In this document: piece after piece, positions 28,995 to 37,400 of the stretch
How positions within the stretch are numbered: position 1 is the stretch's first letter
Layout: each line of letters starts with the position of its first letter
Assembly (NCBI GenBank): GCA_002343075.1
Contig: DDRH01000056.1
Coordinates: forward strand, 1 to 64,000
Length of the DNA stretch: 64,000 nt
From: Phycisphaerales bacterium UBA2421
GTDB lineage: Bacteria > Planctomycetota > Phycisphaerae > Tepidisphaerales > Tepidisphaeraceae
Direction: 5' to 3'
Program-made: the position numbers and the translations under genes
Notes under the pieces: model-generated
Database searches by the model: none
Seen by the model: the letters and a program-made list of their open reading frames with translations, nothing else
What the model was told of the DNA's origin: nothing

Positions 28995-30164
28995 TCATCG
29001 CAACCAGTATCGTGCCGCAGTGGCAGGAACCGCATCGAGGACAACCAGCCGTGGTAACCGCCTGCCAGCAAGCGTTCCATCAATGCACGTGCCGCTGGTC
29101 GTCCAGCCGCTTTGGGTGTCTGTGTCGATAAAGGCGACATTTTTGCGATGTTTATCAAGGGAAGGCTCGAATCGTAAGAACAAATCGCCATCGACTTTTC
29201 GCTCGAACGCGTGAAGCCGCCCAGCACTATCCCGAAACAACAGCGCCGACGTTGTTCCATTGGTGACGTTCATCGGCTCGACCGAGAGTTCTTCGCGCGG
29301 AACCACGATCGGAGGATTCGATGCAATAAAGACCACGGCCTCAGTCTCGCGCGGCTCGGGCAGCGGCGCGGTCGGCATCGCTCTTCGGGGGTCGAGCAGT
29401 TGCGTATCGATGTGCAAAGCTCGCCACGCATCCCACGTCGCAACATCAACCGGTAAGCGGGTTTGAAACCCTGATAGCGGCGTGCCGCCGCGCTGCGCTA
29501 GTGTCAGGGCATCAAAGAACTCGCCGACGCGTTCATTAAACAGCAGGAGAACACCCGCCGGGCTGGCGACGATTCGCAAATCGCGCCCGCGGAGTGTGCG
29601 GTCAGTCCGGCAAGCCGTGGCGATGCCCGCCTGCGCCGACCACATGACGATTACCCGGTGGTCGCGCTCGGTATGGACCAAAACGGGCGCCTGCTCCATC
29701 GCCGCCAGCGGAATGGCATAGGCTTGCTCACCACTGACGATTCCCAGCACCGCAGCGCCGCCGTCGAGCCAGTCCGGATTGACCGTTTGCACAAATGCCG
29801 GCGCATCGTCCACATAGCCGGGCCGCGCGGGCGAGATGCCAAATCGCCAGCCAAACAGCCCCACTACCGGCAGCAACCCGACCAGCCAAATCCCCCGGCG
29901 GTGGTTGGTGATGACCATGCCGACCAAGGCAAGCGCGCAAACAACCGTTGTGCCCACAAAAAGCCACTGGAGCCGGTACATGACTCGGATAAAGGCCACC
30001 CCCCCGGTGTGATCGGCGATCGCCGGGACACATCCAAACGCCACCGCCGCTGCTGAAAGCGTTGCGCCGAGGATCAGGAGCACGGGAATCAACTTGGGGA
30101 CCACTTTATCGGCCCGCAGCCGGAATCGCGAGGATGACAATCGACCAATCCACATCAAGGGCAT
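28995..30164 (-). CDS. DUF3179-family membrane protein
   Basis: About 389 residues. Starts at 30164 or 30155 leave a few bases to the divergent ABC gene; 30197 would overlap it. Four hydrophobic segments in the first 110 residues (for example 'LIPVLLILGATLSAAAVAF', 'LLPVVGLFGW') precede a long soluble domain. That domain has the DUF3179 hallmarks: 'DDAPAFVQTVNPDWLDGGAAVLGIVSGEQAYAIPL', with a later repeat-like half. The function of DUF3179 proteins is unknown; they are widespread in planctomycetes and other bacteria. It sits 135 bases before manC on the same strand. Confidence 0.7.
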   Translation of the reverse strand: MPLMWIGRLSSSRFRLRADKVVPKLIPVLLILGATLSAAAVAFGCVPAIADHTGGVAFIRVMYRLQWLFVGTTVVCALALVGMVITNHRRGIWLVGLLPVVGLFGWRFGISPARPGYVDDAPAFVQTVNPDWLDGGAAVLGIVSGEQAYAIPLAAMEQAPVLVHTERDHRVIVMWSAQAGIATACRTDRTLRGRDLRIVASPAGVLLLFNERVGEFFDALTLAQRGGTPLSGFQTRLPVDVATWDAWRALHIDTQLLDPRRAMPTAPLPEPRETEAVVFIASNPPIVVPREELSVEPMNVTNGTTSALLFRDSAGRLHAFERKVDGDLFLRFEPSLDKHRKNVAFIDTDTQSGWTTSGTCIDGTLAGRRLPRLVVLDAVPATAARYWLR

Positions 30165-30177
30165 ATCATCCAACTCG

Positions 30178-30906
30178 ATGTCGCCCATTGCTTCCATACA
30201 GTCGCTCTCGAAGATTTATCGCAAGCCCGGCACCGATGTTGAGGTGGCTGCGCTACGCGACATATCGGTCGACCTGCAGCGGGGACAATATACGGCCATC
30301 ATGGGGGCGAGTGGGTCAGGCAAGAGCACGCTCATGAATGTGCTCGGCTGCCTCGATCGTCCGACAGACGGGCACTACCTGCTCGATGCGGAAGATATCA
30401 GCCAATTGCCTGATGATGAGCTTTCTGAGATTCGCAGCAGGAAGATCGGATTCATTTTTCAGCAGTTTAACCTGATTCAGCAGCTTACCGTCTTAGAGAA
30501 CCTGGAAGTGCCCATGTTCTACATCGGCATTCCCCCCGCCGAGCGCCGAGAGCGCGCGATCGCGATGGCAGAGAAGGTCGGCCTCGCGCAACGCCTCTCA
30601 CACCGCCCGATGGAGCTTTCCGGCGGGCAACAGCAGCGCGTCTGCATCGCGCGCGCACTGGTGAACGATCCGCTGATCGTGCTCGCCGACGAACCGACAG
30701 GGGCGCTGGATAGCAAGACCGGGCTACAGATACTCGATCTGTTTGATGAGCTTGTCGCCGCGGGGAGAACCATGATCCTGGTTACCCACGACCCAAACGT
30801 CGCTGCCCGTTGCCGCAGGGTCATCACCCTCGCGGATGGGCGGATCTCCAGCGACCTGCTCAACGACAATGCGCCAGCCGCGATGGCACCGGCGGGCTTG
30901 CATTGA
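30178..30906 (+). CDS. MacB/LolD-type ABC transporter ATP-binding protein
   Basis: 242 residues from ATG 30178. Walker A 'GASGSGKST', Q-loop 'FIFQQFNLIQQLT', signature 'LSGGQQQR', Walker B 'LIVLADEP' and the switch His in 'LVTHDPNVA'. The short 'TALENLEVPMFYIG'-like stretch after the Q-loop is typical of the MacB/LolD/FtsE group that works with FtsX-type permeases on lipoprotein or peptide export. No permease gene is nearby, so the partner is encoded elsewhere or the subunit is orphan. A lipoprotein gene follows after 31 bases. Confidence 0.88.
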   Translation: MSPIASIQSLSKIYRKPGTDVEVAALRDISVDLQRGQYTAIMGASGSGKSTLMNVLGCLDRPTDGHYLLDAEDISQLPDDELSEIRSRKIGFIFQQFNLIQQLTVLENLEVPMFYIGIPPAERRERAIAMAEKVGLAQRLSHRPMELSGGQQQRVCIARALVNDPLIVLADEPTGALDSKTGLQILDLFDELVAAGRTMILVTHDPNVAARCRRVITLADGRISSDLLNDNAPAAMAPAGLH

Positions 30907-30937
30907 ACTCGTGGCGAAGCAAAATGGGGCGAATCTG

Positions 30938-31612
30938 ATGAGAACACCTCTACTCAAGCGAGTTTCTTGCATCGCGGCCCTACTGCTGGCGGGGGCGCTG
31001 GTTGGTTGCGACGAATTGCCCACTGCCCCGCCGCCGGCGCCCGAAAAGCCAGCCACCCCGCAGCCAGCGGAGCGCGGTGCCCGGCCCAGCACGCAGTCTG
31101 TGGTCGATGGCCAGTGGACTACTGTTCCCATCTCGGCGTTGCCGATGCGCATCACCGTACCCGAGTCATGGACCGCCCAATCCGTCGGCGGTCAGCGGTT
31201 GTTCTTCATGGAAGGCTGGACGCCACACGGCCACGTCGGCATCACGCTCGCCAGCCGCCAGCAACTTTCTCCGGACAAGGTGGCCGACTTCATCGCGACC
31301 GCCAAAAAACGTCTGGACGAAAAGGCGGACAAGCAGCTGCGCTTTGCCACCCGCGATTTTCCCGATTTCACGGTGCTCGAACGCATCTGGTTTGATGAGC
31401 GACAGCCGATGCTCCTGCGCGACGATTCGGGCCAGCTTCACGAAACTGAAGGTCAGCCGCTGAACTGGAGCTATCTCATCTTTATGAAGAAGGTGGATGT
31501 TGTTGATGTCTACGAGCTTGAGTTCAGCGACCTCACGCTGGAATTATATGAAAAGGATCGCGAGTTTCTCGAAAAGATCATTCGCAGCCTGGTGAATGAG
31601 CAGACGAGTTAG
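30938..31612 (+). CDS. Lipoprotein of unknown function
   Basis: 224 residues from ATG 30938; the signal peptide 'RVSCIAALLLAGALVGC' ends in a clear lipobox, with Asp at +2 (C-D-E). A Pro-rich linker follows, then a compact domain beginning 'PMRITVPESWTAQSV' and ending with 'EFLEKIIRSLV'. That pattern (strand-Pro-x-W ... terminal helix) is reminiscent of PsbP/DUF1795-like domains but I cannot confirm it. It sits between the ABC ATPase and gluQ (12 bases), so it may share their transcript. Confidence 0.65.
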   Translation: MRTPLLKRVSCIAALLLAGALVGCDELPTAPPPAPEKPATPQPAERGARPSTQSVVDGQWTTVPISALPMRITVPESWTAQSVGGQRLFFMEGWTPHGHVGITLASRQQLSPDKVADFIATAKKRLDEKADKQLRFATRDFPDFTVLERIWFDERQPMLLRDDSGQLHETEGQPLNWSYLIFMKKVDVVDVYELEFSDLTLELYEKDREFLEKIIRSLVNEQTS

Positions 31613-31624
31613 CCCACGGTCATC

Positions 31625-32590
31625 ATGGGTCACACAACACGCCTCGCACCCTCGCCAACTGGTGCACTGCATCTGGGAAACGCGCGCACATTCCTGATCA
31701 ATTGGCTCTGTGCCCGCCAATCTGGATGGAAGGTTACGCTGCGGGTCGATGACCTCGATGGCCCGCGGACCAAGCCGGGTGCCGATCAGGCTGCGATTGA
31801 CGATCTGCAGTGGCTCGGTATCGATTGGGATTCCGGCCCGACGCGCCAATCGACACGCACATCCGTTTATGCAGCCGCCGTGGAAATGCTGTTGAGAGAC
31901 GGCTTTGCATACTATTGCAACTGCACGCGCAAAGAGGTGGAGTCGGCGGCCAGCGCGCCGCACGCCGACGACGGCGCCGCGGTCTATCCCGGCACATGCC
32001 GCGGCCTGTATCGCACCCGGGCTGATGCGATCGCCGCGAGCGGCCGTGTGCCGGCCGTTCGGTTTGCTGTACGCGACGGACGATTTGATTTCACGGACAA
32101 CTTCGCAGGCCCGCGGTCGTTTCAACTTGCCCGCCAACTTGGCGACTTTGTCATTCAAAAGTCTGACGGCACTGCCGCGTATCAGCTTGCGGTCGTCGTC
32201 GACGATGCCGAAGCGGGTGTGACACAGGTTATCCGGGGTGATGATCTGATCGAATCGACCCCACGACAGATCCTGCTCTACCGCGCGCTCAATCTCGCTC
32301 AGCAGATTCCGGCCTACACACACCTGCCGCTCATTGTCGGCGAAGACGGCAAGCGCCTTGCCAAGCGTCATGGCGATACCCGGCTGGGCGAATACCGTAA
32401 GCGTGGCGTGCCCGCTGAACGGGTTCTGGCGTTGCTGGCGAAGTGGTGTGGCGTTCGGTCGGCAGGGAAAGATCTCGAGTCGGCCTCCATGCAGAAACTT
32501 CTCGCCGACTTTAGACTCGACCGTGTGCCGCGCGCTCCAATTACTTTTACGCGACATGACGATGCCTTCCTGCGAGGATACCGCTCGTGA
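31625..32590 (+). CDS. gluQ: Glutamyl-Q tRNA(Asp) synthetase
   Basis: 321 residues, a truncated paralogue of GltX without the anticodon-binding domain. It attaches glutamate to the queuosine of tRNA(Asp). Motifs: 'RLAPSPTGALHLGNARTFL' (HIGH as HLGN), 'LRVDDLDGPR', the zinc cluster 'YYCNCTRKEV...YPGTCRG', and 'RLAKRHGD' at the KMSKS site. Its GTGA stop/start overlaps lpxK by 4 bases, so the two are coupled. Confidence 0.93.
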   Translation: MGHTTRLAPSPTGALHLGNARTFLINWLCARQSGWKVTLRVDDLDGPRTKPGADQAAIDDLQWLGIDWDSGPTRQSTRTSVYAAAVEMLLRDGFAYYCNCTRKEVESAASAPHADDGAAVYPGTCRGLYRTRADAIAASGRVPAVRFAVRDGRFDFTDNFAGPRSFQLARQLGDFVIQKSDGTAAYQLAVVVDDAEAGVTQVIRGDDLIESTPRQILLYRALNLAQQIPAYTHLPLIVGEDGKRLAKRHGDTRLGEYRKRGVPAERVLALLAKWCGVRSAGKDLESASMQKLLADFRLDRVPRAPITFTRHDDAFLRGYRS

Positions 32591-33702
32591 GCGCCCGCGA
32601 GCACGATTTTCTGAGAGTCATCTCCGGCGAAGCCCGCGGCGCGGGTCCCATGCTTGCACGCGCGGGGCTGGCGGCGGTCGAGCCTTTGTACCGCGCTGCG
32701 ATGTGTCTTCGGAATAAGTCCTTTGATGTCGGCCTGCTTCCCTCCCGCCGTGCCAAGAAGCCCGTTATCAGCGTCGGCAATCTCACCACTGGAGGCACCG
32801 GCAAGACCCCCGTCGTCGCATGGCTGGCCTCCGAACTGCGGCGCGCCACTCAGGGAGAAATCGCCATACTCACGCGCGGGTATAAATCGCACAACGGCCT
32901 GAGCGACGAAGCAAAGCTGCTCGAACAACAGCTTCACGCGCCGAATGAGCCGAGCGTGCGTGTGATCGTTGATCCCGACCGTGTGCGCGGCGCTGGTGAT
33001 GCGCTGCACAAGTATCCCGAGATCAAGGTGTTCATCATGGATGATGGCTTTCAGCATCGACGGCTGCACCGCGATTTTGACCTTGTACTCCTCGATGCGA
33101 CCAATCCTTTCGGCCATGACCATGTTCTTCCAAGAGGATTGCTGCGAGAAACCACCGCCGGGCTAAGGCGGGCCGATGCGGTGCTGCTCACGCGGTGCGA
33201 TCAGGTCAGCGAGGTTGCACTCGCTGCCATCTGCGGTCGAGTGCGCGCGATCCATCCAGACATTCCGACGTTTAAGTGCTCGCATCAGTTGACCGGTCTG
33301 CGGCCACTTGCAGCCGCGATAGCGAGCGAGACAAACTTCCCTGTAGAATCGCTCCAGGGCCGCCGGACGGTGGCATTTGCGGGAATTGGGAACCCAATGG
33401 CATTCGAACGATTACTTCGGCAGGCGGGGAGTGATGTCGTCGGGAAGAAATGGTTCGCCGATCATCACCGATATTCAACCAACGATCTACGCGAGTTGCG
33501 ATCGCTCGCACAAGCCAAACACACGCATACCATCATCACCACCGCGAAGGACGCCGTGAAACTGCGTGCCTTACCGGAAGCGGAGCTTTCCTCGCCGCAG
33601 GAGATTCTGGTCGCAGAGATGGCGGTCCGGTTTGAAGCCGATGACGGCGATCGGCTCATTGCCGCCATCGGCCCAAGCCTTTCAGCAACAGCGGGACCGT
33701 AG
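32587..33702 (+). CDS. lpxK: Tetraacyldisaccharide 4'-kinase
   Basis: 371 residues, GTG start overlapping gluQ. LpxK phosphorylates the lipid A disaccharide at the 4' position, on the inner membrane. Walker A-like 'VGNLTTGGTGKTPVVAWLA' is diagnostic, followed by 'ILTRGYKS', 'VIVDPDRVRGA' and 'FIMDDGFQHRRLHRDFDLVLLDA'. N-terminal 'LAAVEPLYRAAMCLRN' is the membrane-associated helix. The presence of lpxK supports a lipid A-bearing outer membrane in this organism. Confidence 0.94.
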   Translation: MSAREHDFLRVISGEARGAGPMLARAGLAAVEPLYRAAMCLRNKSFDVGLLPSRRAKKPVISVGNLTTGGTGKTPVVAWLASELRRATQGEIAILTRGYKSHNGLSDEAKLLEQQLHAPNEPSVRVIVDPDRVRGAGDALHKYPEIKVFIMDDGFQHRRLHRDFDLVLLDATNPFGHDHVLPRGLLRETTAGLRRADAVLLTRCDQVSEVALAAICGRVRAIHPDIPTFKCSHQLTGLRPLAAAIASETNFPVESLQGRRTVAFAGIGNPMAFERLLRQAGSDVVGKKWFADHHRYSTNDLRELRSLAQAKHTHTIITTAKDAVKLRALPEAELSSPQEILVAEMAVRFEADDGDRLIAAIGPSLSATAGP

Positions 33703-33756
33703 CCGCCCCGCCGCCTTGCCACCCGCTCCGGTAAGCGCGATAATTGCGACCACGAA

Positions 33757-34410
33757 ATGGACCCTTCCCGCCCCGAAAGCATCCCCGACCCGGCAGTCCG
33801 GCGCATCAGCCTCTATCTGCGGCAGCTGGAGGCATTCAGCCGGAAGGATCGGAGAACAGTTTCCAGCAAGCAACTCGGCGAGAGCCTGAGCCTCACCGAT
33901 GCGCAGGTGCGGAAGGATCTCGCTTACTTCGGCCAGTTTGGCCACCCGGGAATCGGTTACAACGTCGATGAACTCATCACGAAGCTTCGGCAGGCACTGG
34001 GGACGGATAAGACTTGGAACGTCCTTCTTGTCGGTGCAGGCAACCTTGGCCGTGCACTGATGGCTTACCGAGGATTTGAGTCGAAGGGATTTAAGCTTGT
34101 TGCAGTATTCGACGGCGATGCGTCGAAGATCGGAAAACAAGCAGGCCCGCATCTGATTCAACCGCTGACTGAACTGGGGCGAACGACCCGTGCGCAGAGC
34201 ATTCGTGTCGCCATCGTCGCAGTGCCAGCCGAAGCGGCGCAGGATGTGGCCGATCAGCTCGTGGAGGCAGGGATTCGGGGCATTCTCAACTTCGCGCCTG
34301 TTTCGCTCAACGTCCCGGCGAGTGTCACCGTCAATAGCGTCGATCTTGCCGTGCAGATGGAACAAATCTCGTTTGCAGTGAGCCTTAGCTCCATCGGCCA
34401 GCCGCCATAA
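33757..34410 (+). CDS. rex: Redox-sensing transcriptional repressor Rex
   Basis: 217 residues. Rex binds DNA when NAD+/NADH is high. The N-terminal winged helix shows 'PDPAVRRISLYLRQLE' and 'SKQLGESLSLTDAQVRKDLAYFGQFG', and 'GHPGIGYNVDELI' leads into the Rossmann domain with 'VLLVGAGNLGRALM', then 'FDGDASKIGK' and the closing 'ILNFAPVSLNVP'. It lies 54 bases downstream of lpxK and converges on the giant secreted protein gene. No clear Rex operator was found nearby. Confidence 0.94.
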   Translation: MDPSRPESIPDPAVRRISLYLRQLEAFSRKDRRTVSSKQLGESLSLTDAQVRKDLAYFGQFGHPGIGYNVDELITKLRQALGTDKTWNVLLVGAGNLGRALMAYRGFESKGFKLVAVFDGDASKIGKQAGPHLIQPLTELGRTTRAQSIRVAIVAVPAEAAQDVADQLVEAGIRGILNFAPVSLNVPASVTVNSVDLAVQMEQISFAVSLSSIGQPP

Positions 34411-34473
34411 CCGGTGGTTATGCAACGCGCACTGGCAGCCGTGCCCTGCCTTCTGGGTTCTCCGGCATGCCAG

Positions 34474-37400
34474 CTACACAACCACCACTACGCTGGCCGG
34501 GATCGACTCTTTGCCGTCGGACGTCACCGCGCTCACTCGATAATAGACGCGCGTTCCCTGAGCAAAACCAGTTGACTCGGTGTAGTTGCTGCTGCTGACC
34601 AGCACGGAGTTGCGCTGCTGATACCCAGACGTCGGCGATAGAGATCGAAACACGTTATAGCCGATGACAGCGCGCTCAGGATTATCAGCCCAATCGAGCA
34701 AGATGCGATTGCCCGATCGCAAGCCATTCAGCCCATCCGGCGGAGTGGGCGTGCCAAATGGCGCCATGTTTTCAATGAGGTACACGTTGTCCTGATAATC
34801 TGGGAGGATGCGATCGTAGTCCATCGCCATGAGCCATGTGTTCTCAACAAACTGGCCGTTTCGATCAACGACCGGATAGAACCGCATGTAGTGCCCCTCG
34901 CCGCCGCGCGATAGGTCGTTGCGGCTCTGTTCGCTCCAGACGTTATCCACGCGGAAGCCAAACGGCGTGGACGTCGCCAGCGCAAAGCTCCCCGTTGCCG
35001 GCGCTGAGAGTTGATTATTCTTCCGCGGGAGGAACGACTGTCCATCAACGCCCGCCGAAGTGACGATCGGTACGACTGAAGTCGCATTCCTCTGGAAGTA
35101 GGAGATGGTGGCGGTACTTCCCTGCATGTGAAACGCCGCAAGCTGTCGCACACGCACTGGCTGGCTGCCGTCCGCCCGAACCCAGAAGCTGCTGAGCACT
35201 TCATCCCCCACACGGGCGATGTTCCCGCCGGTATCGATGCTCTGCGTACCAAATGTGGCCGCGGTCGCATAGCCGAAGACGGAGAATATCTCGGCGAGCG
35301 TCGGCTCCTGGCTCCGGCCGCGCGGGTCGCTTTCACTGTCGCTCTGCCAGAACCCGCCGAGGCTCACCCTCCGAACGGGTTCGTCCGGGTCGTTAGAATT
35401 GATCGTCAGATTGCCTTCATACGCCGCGCCTCCTGTCACGGTGAAGCGGATGGTAAGATCGCGAAACCCGCCCGGCGCAATCGTACCCGCGCCGCCGCCG
35501 CTGACGATTTGCCACCCGCCGCTGATGCCCGTTGAGGTAATCGACAGGTTTTGATCTCCGGTGTTTCGAATGCGCACGGTCGCCATATCGTGAACAGCAT
35601 TGGGCACATTCGCATCGAGGTTTTCGATTCGATTGAAAACCAGGCGATTATAGAACGGCGCGCGATCGAGGTTTTCGATGCCAAGCTCCGGCCCCGACGG
35701 CGCGAGTTTCACATTGCGGATGATTCCGACGAAATCCTGCTGATCATAATCCCGCGTAAACTCTTCAAACGCGAACACAAACGCGTTAGGCACCGCGGTG
35801 CCGTCTGGATTACGCATCGGGTAGAAGCGGAGCTTTCTTCGATTGGCTGCAAGGCTCTCCCAACTGTTAAGCGAATCTTCCTGATACACGACGCGCACGC
35901 TGCCATCGGTGTTGGTGAATCTTGGGAACAGCCCATAGAGCGCAAATGGTGTGTTGGTGCCCGGGTCAAACGTCGTCGATCCCTGCGCAAAAACATTGAC
36001 AGATTGCGCGTCGTTACCGTTGACCGTGAAAAGCTCCGTTGCGTTGCCGCCGGTGCCCGGTTCGTAATAGCCGAACCGGAGTGCCGGGTTGCTGACGACG
36101 CCAAACATCGCAATCGGCTCAATAGTCACCGCCCCGCCGCCGGCTTTGAGGAACCGCTGCGCCGTCACTTCATCGTTGGGCTGCTGCGGCGGATTCAGAA
36201 ACGTGGAGTTAGGATCGGCGTCGCCGACGTTGATCGGAATCTCGTGCAGATCGAGCACCCGCTGCAGCGAAGGCTCATTTGCCTCACCCACACCACGAGT
36301 CGCCAGACCGCGCAGCCGGATGTTAAACCGCTCCTGATCGGGGTCGTTACTGCGAATCTCAAGCGTGGCCGACTTTGGATCAAGCGATGTACTGCCAGTT
36401 GCGTTAAATCCGACGGTGATGTCAATCGACCCCTCGACAGGAATTGTCAACGGCAACGACGGTCGATTCACCACGCTAAACCGCGCCTTTGCCCCGCCCG
36501 TGATTGTGAACGCGTTGGTATCAAGCAGCAACGGTGCCGAGCCTGTGTTGCGAATCGTGAGCGTTTCGGTCGTCGATTTTCCATCGCCTCTGATATCATT
36601 GAACAGCAGACGGGGACTTCCAGGAGTAAGATTGGCACCCGGAGTTACCGGCCTCACCAGCGTGATCTTTTCACCACCGAACTCTACGACATACAGCGAC
36701 CCTGATCGCGGGTCTTCCACCAGATCGAGCGGGTCGACGAAATGGGTCAGTCCAACGATGCCTCGCTGCGACCCGCTGACGCGCCCCTGTGAATCCAGCG
36801 AGAGCGCGATGATGTCATCACCACCGCTGTAGCGGGTGACGAGGATCTTCCCTTTCAGCCGGCTCTTAAACGAATTGCTCTGGTACTCGATAATGCCGTT
36901 TGGTGAGACATTTCTGCCGAAGTCGAAGGCGACTCCTCCATAATTGCGCGCGGGTTGCGTTCCGACTGGATACTGGCTCACCTCAGCTGGATCGACGCCA
37001 GAGGTTGGATTGCCGCCGTTCAGCACAAACTCGCCGCGGGTCGGATTGGGATGGCCGTAGTATCGACCAGAAACGATGTTGAACAGGTAGTCGCTTTGCG
37101 TGGTATTGACGCGCGACAATCCCGGCGCGCCTCCCCCGGCGGGCACATTGCCGCCGGCGGCAGAGCCATTGGCCGGCGCGTAAAGGTTGCCGTTCGAGTG
37201 AAGCAGAAGATCGTACACGCTGCGAACACCCGTCGCGTGAATCTGCAACGGTGCCCCGGTGGCGAACGGATCGTATCCAGCAGAACCCTGTGTATTAACG
37301 TTCAAAGGCCCCCGCCCATTCTCCCGCCGGGCCACCACTGCGGCGGTGTCGAGCTTGAGCACCGCGGCGCTTAGGAGATGCTCGGCGCGATTGCCCCAGG

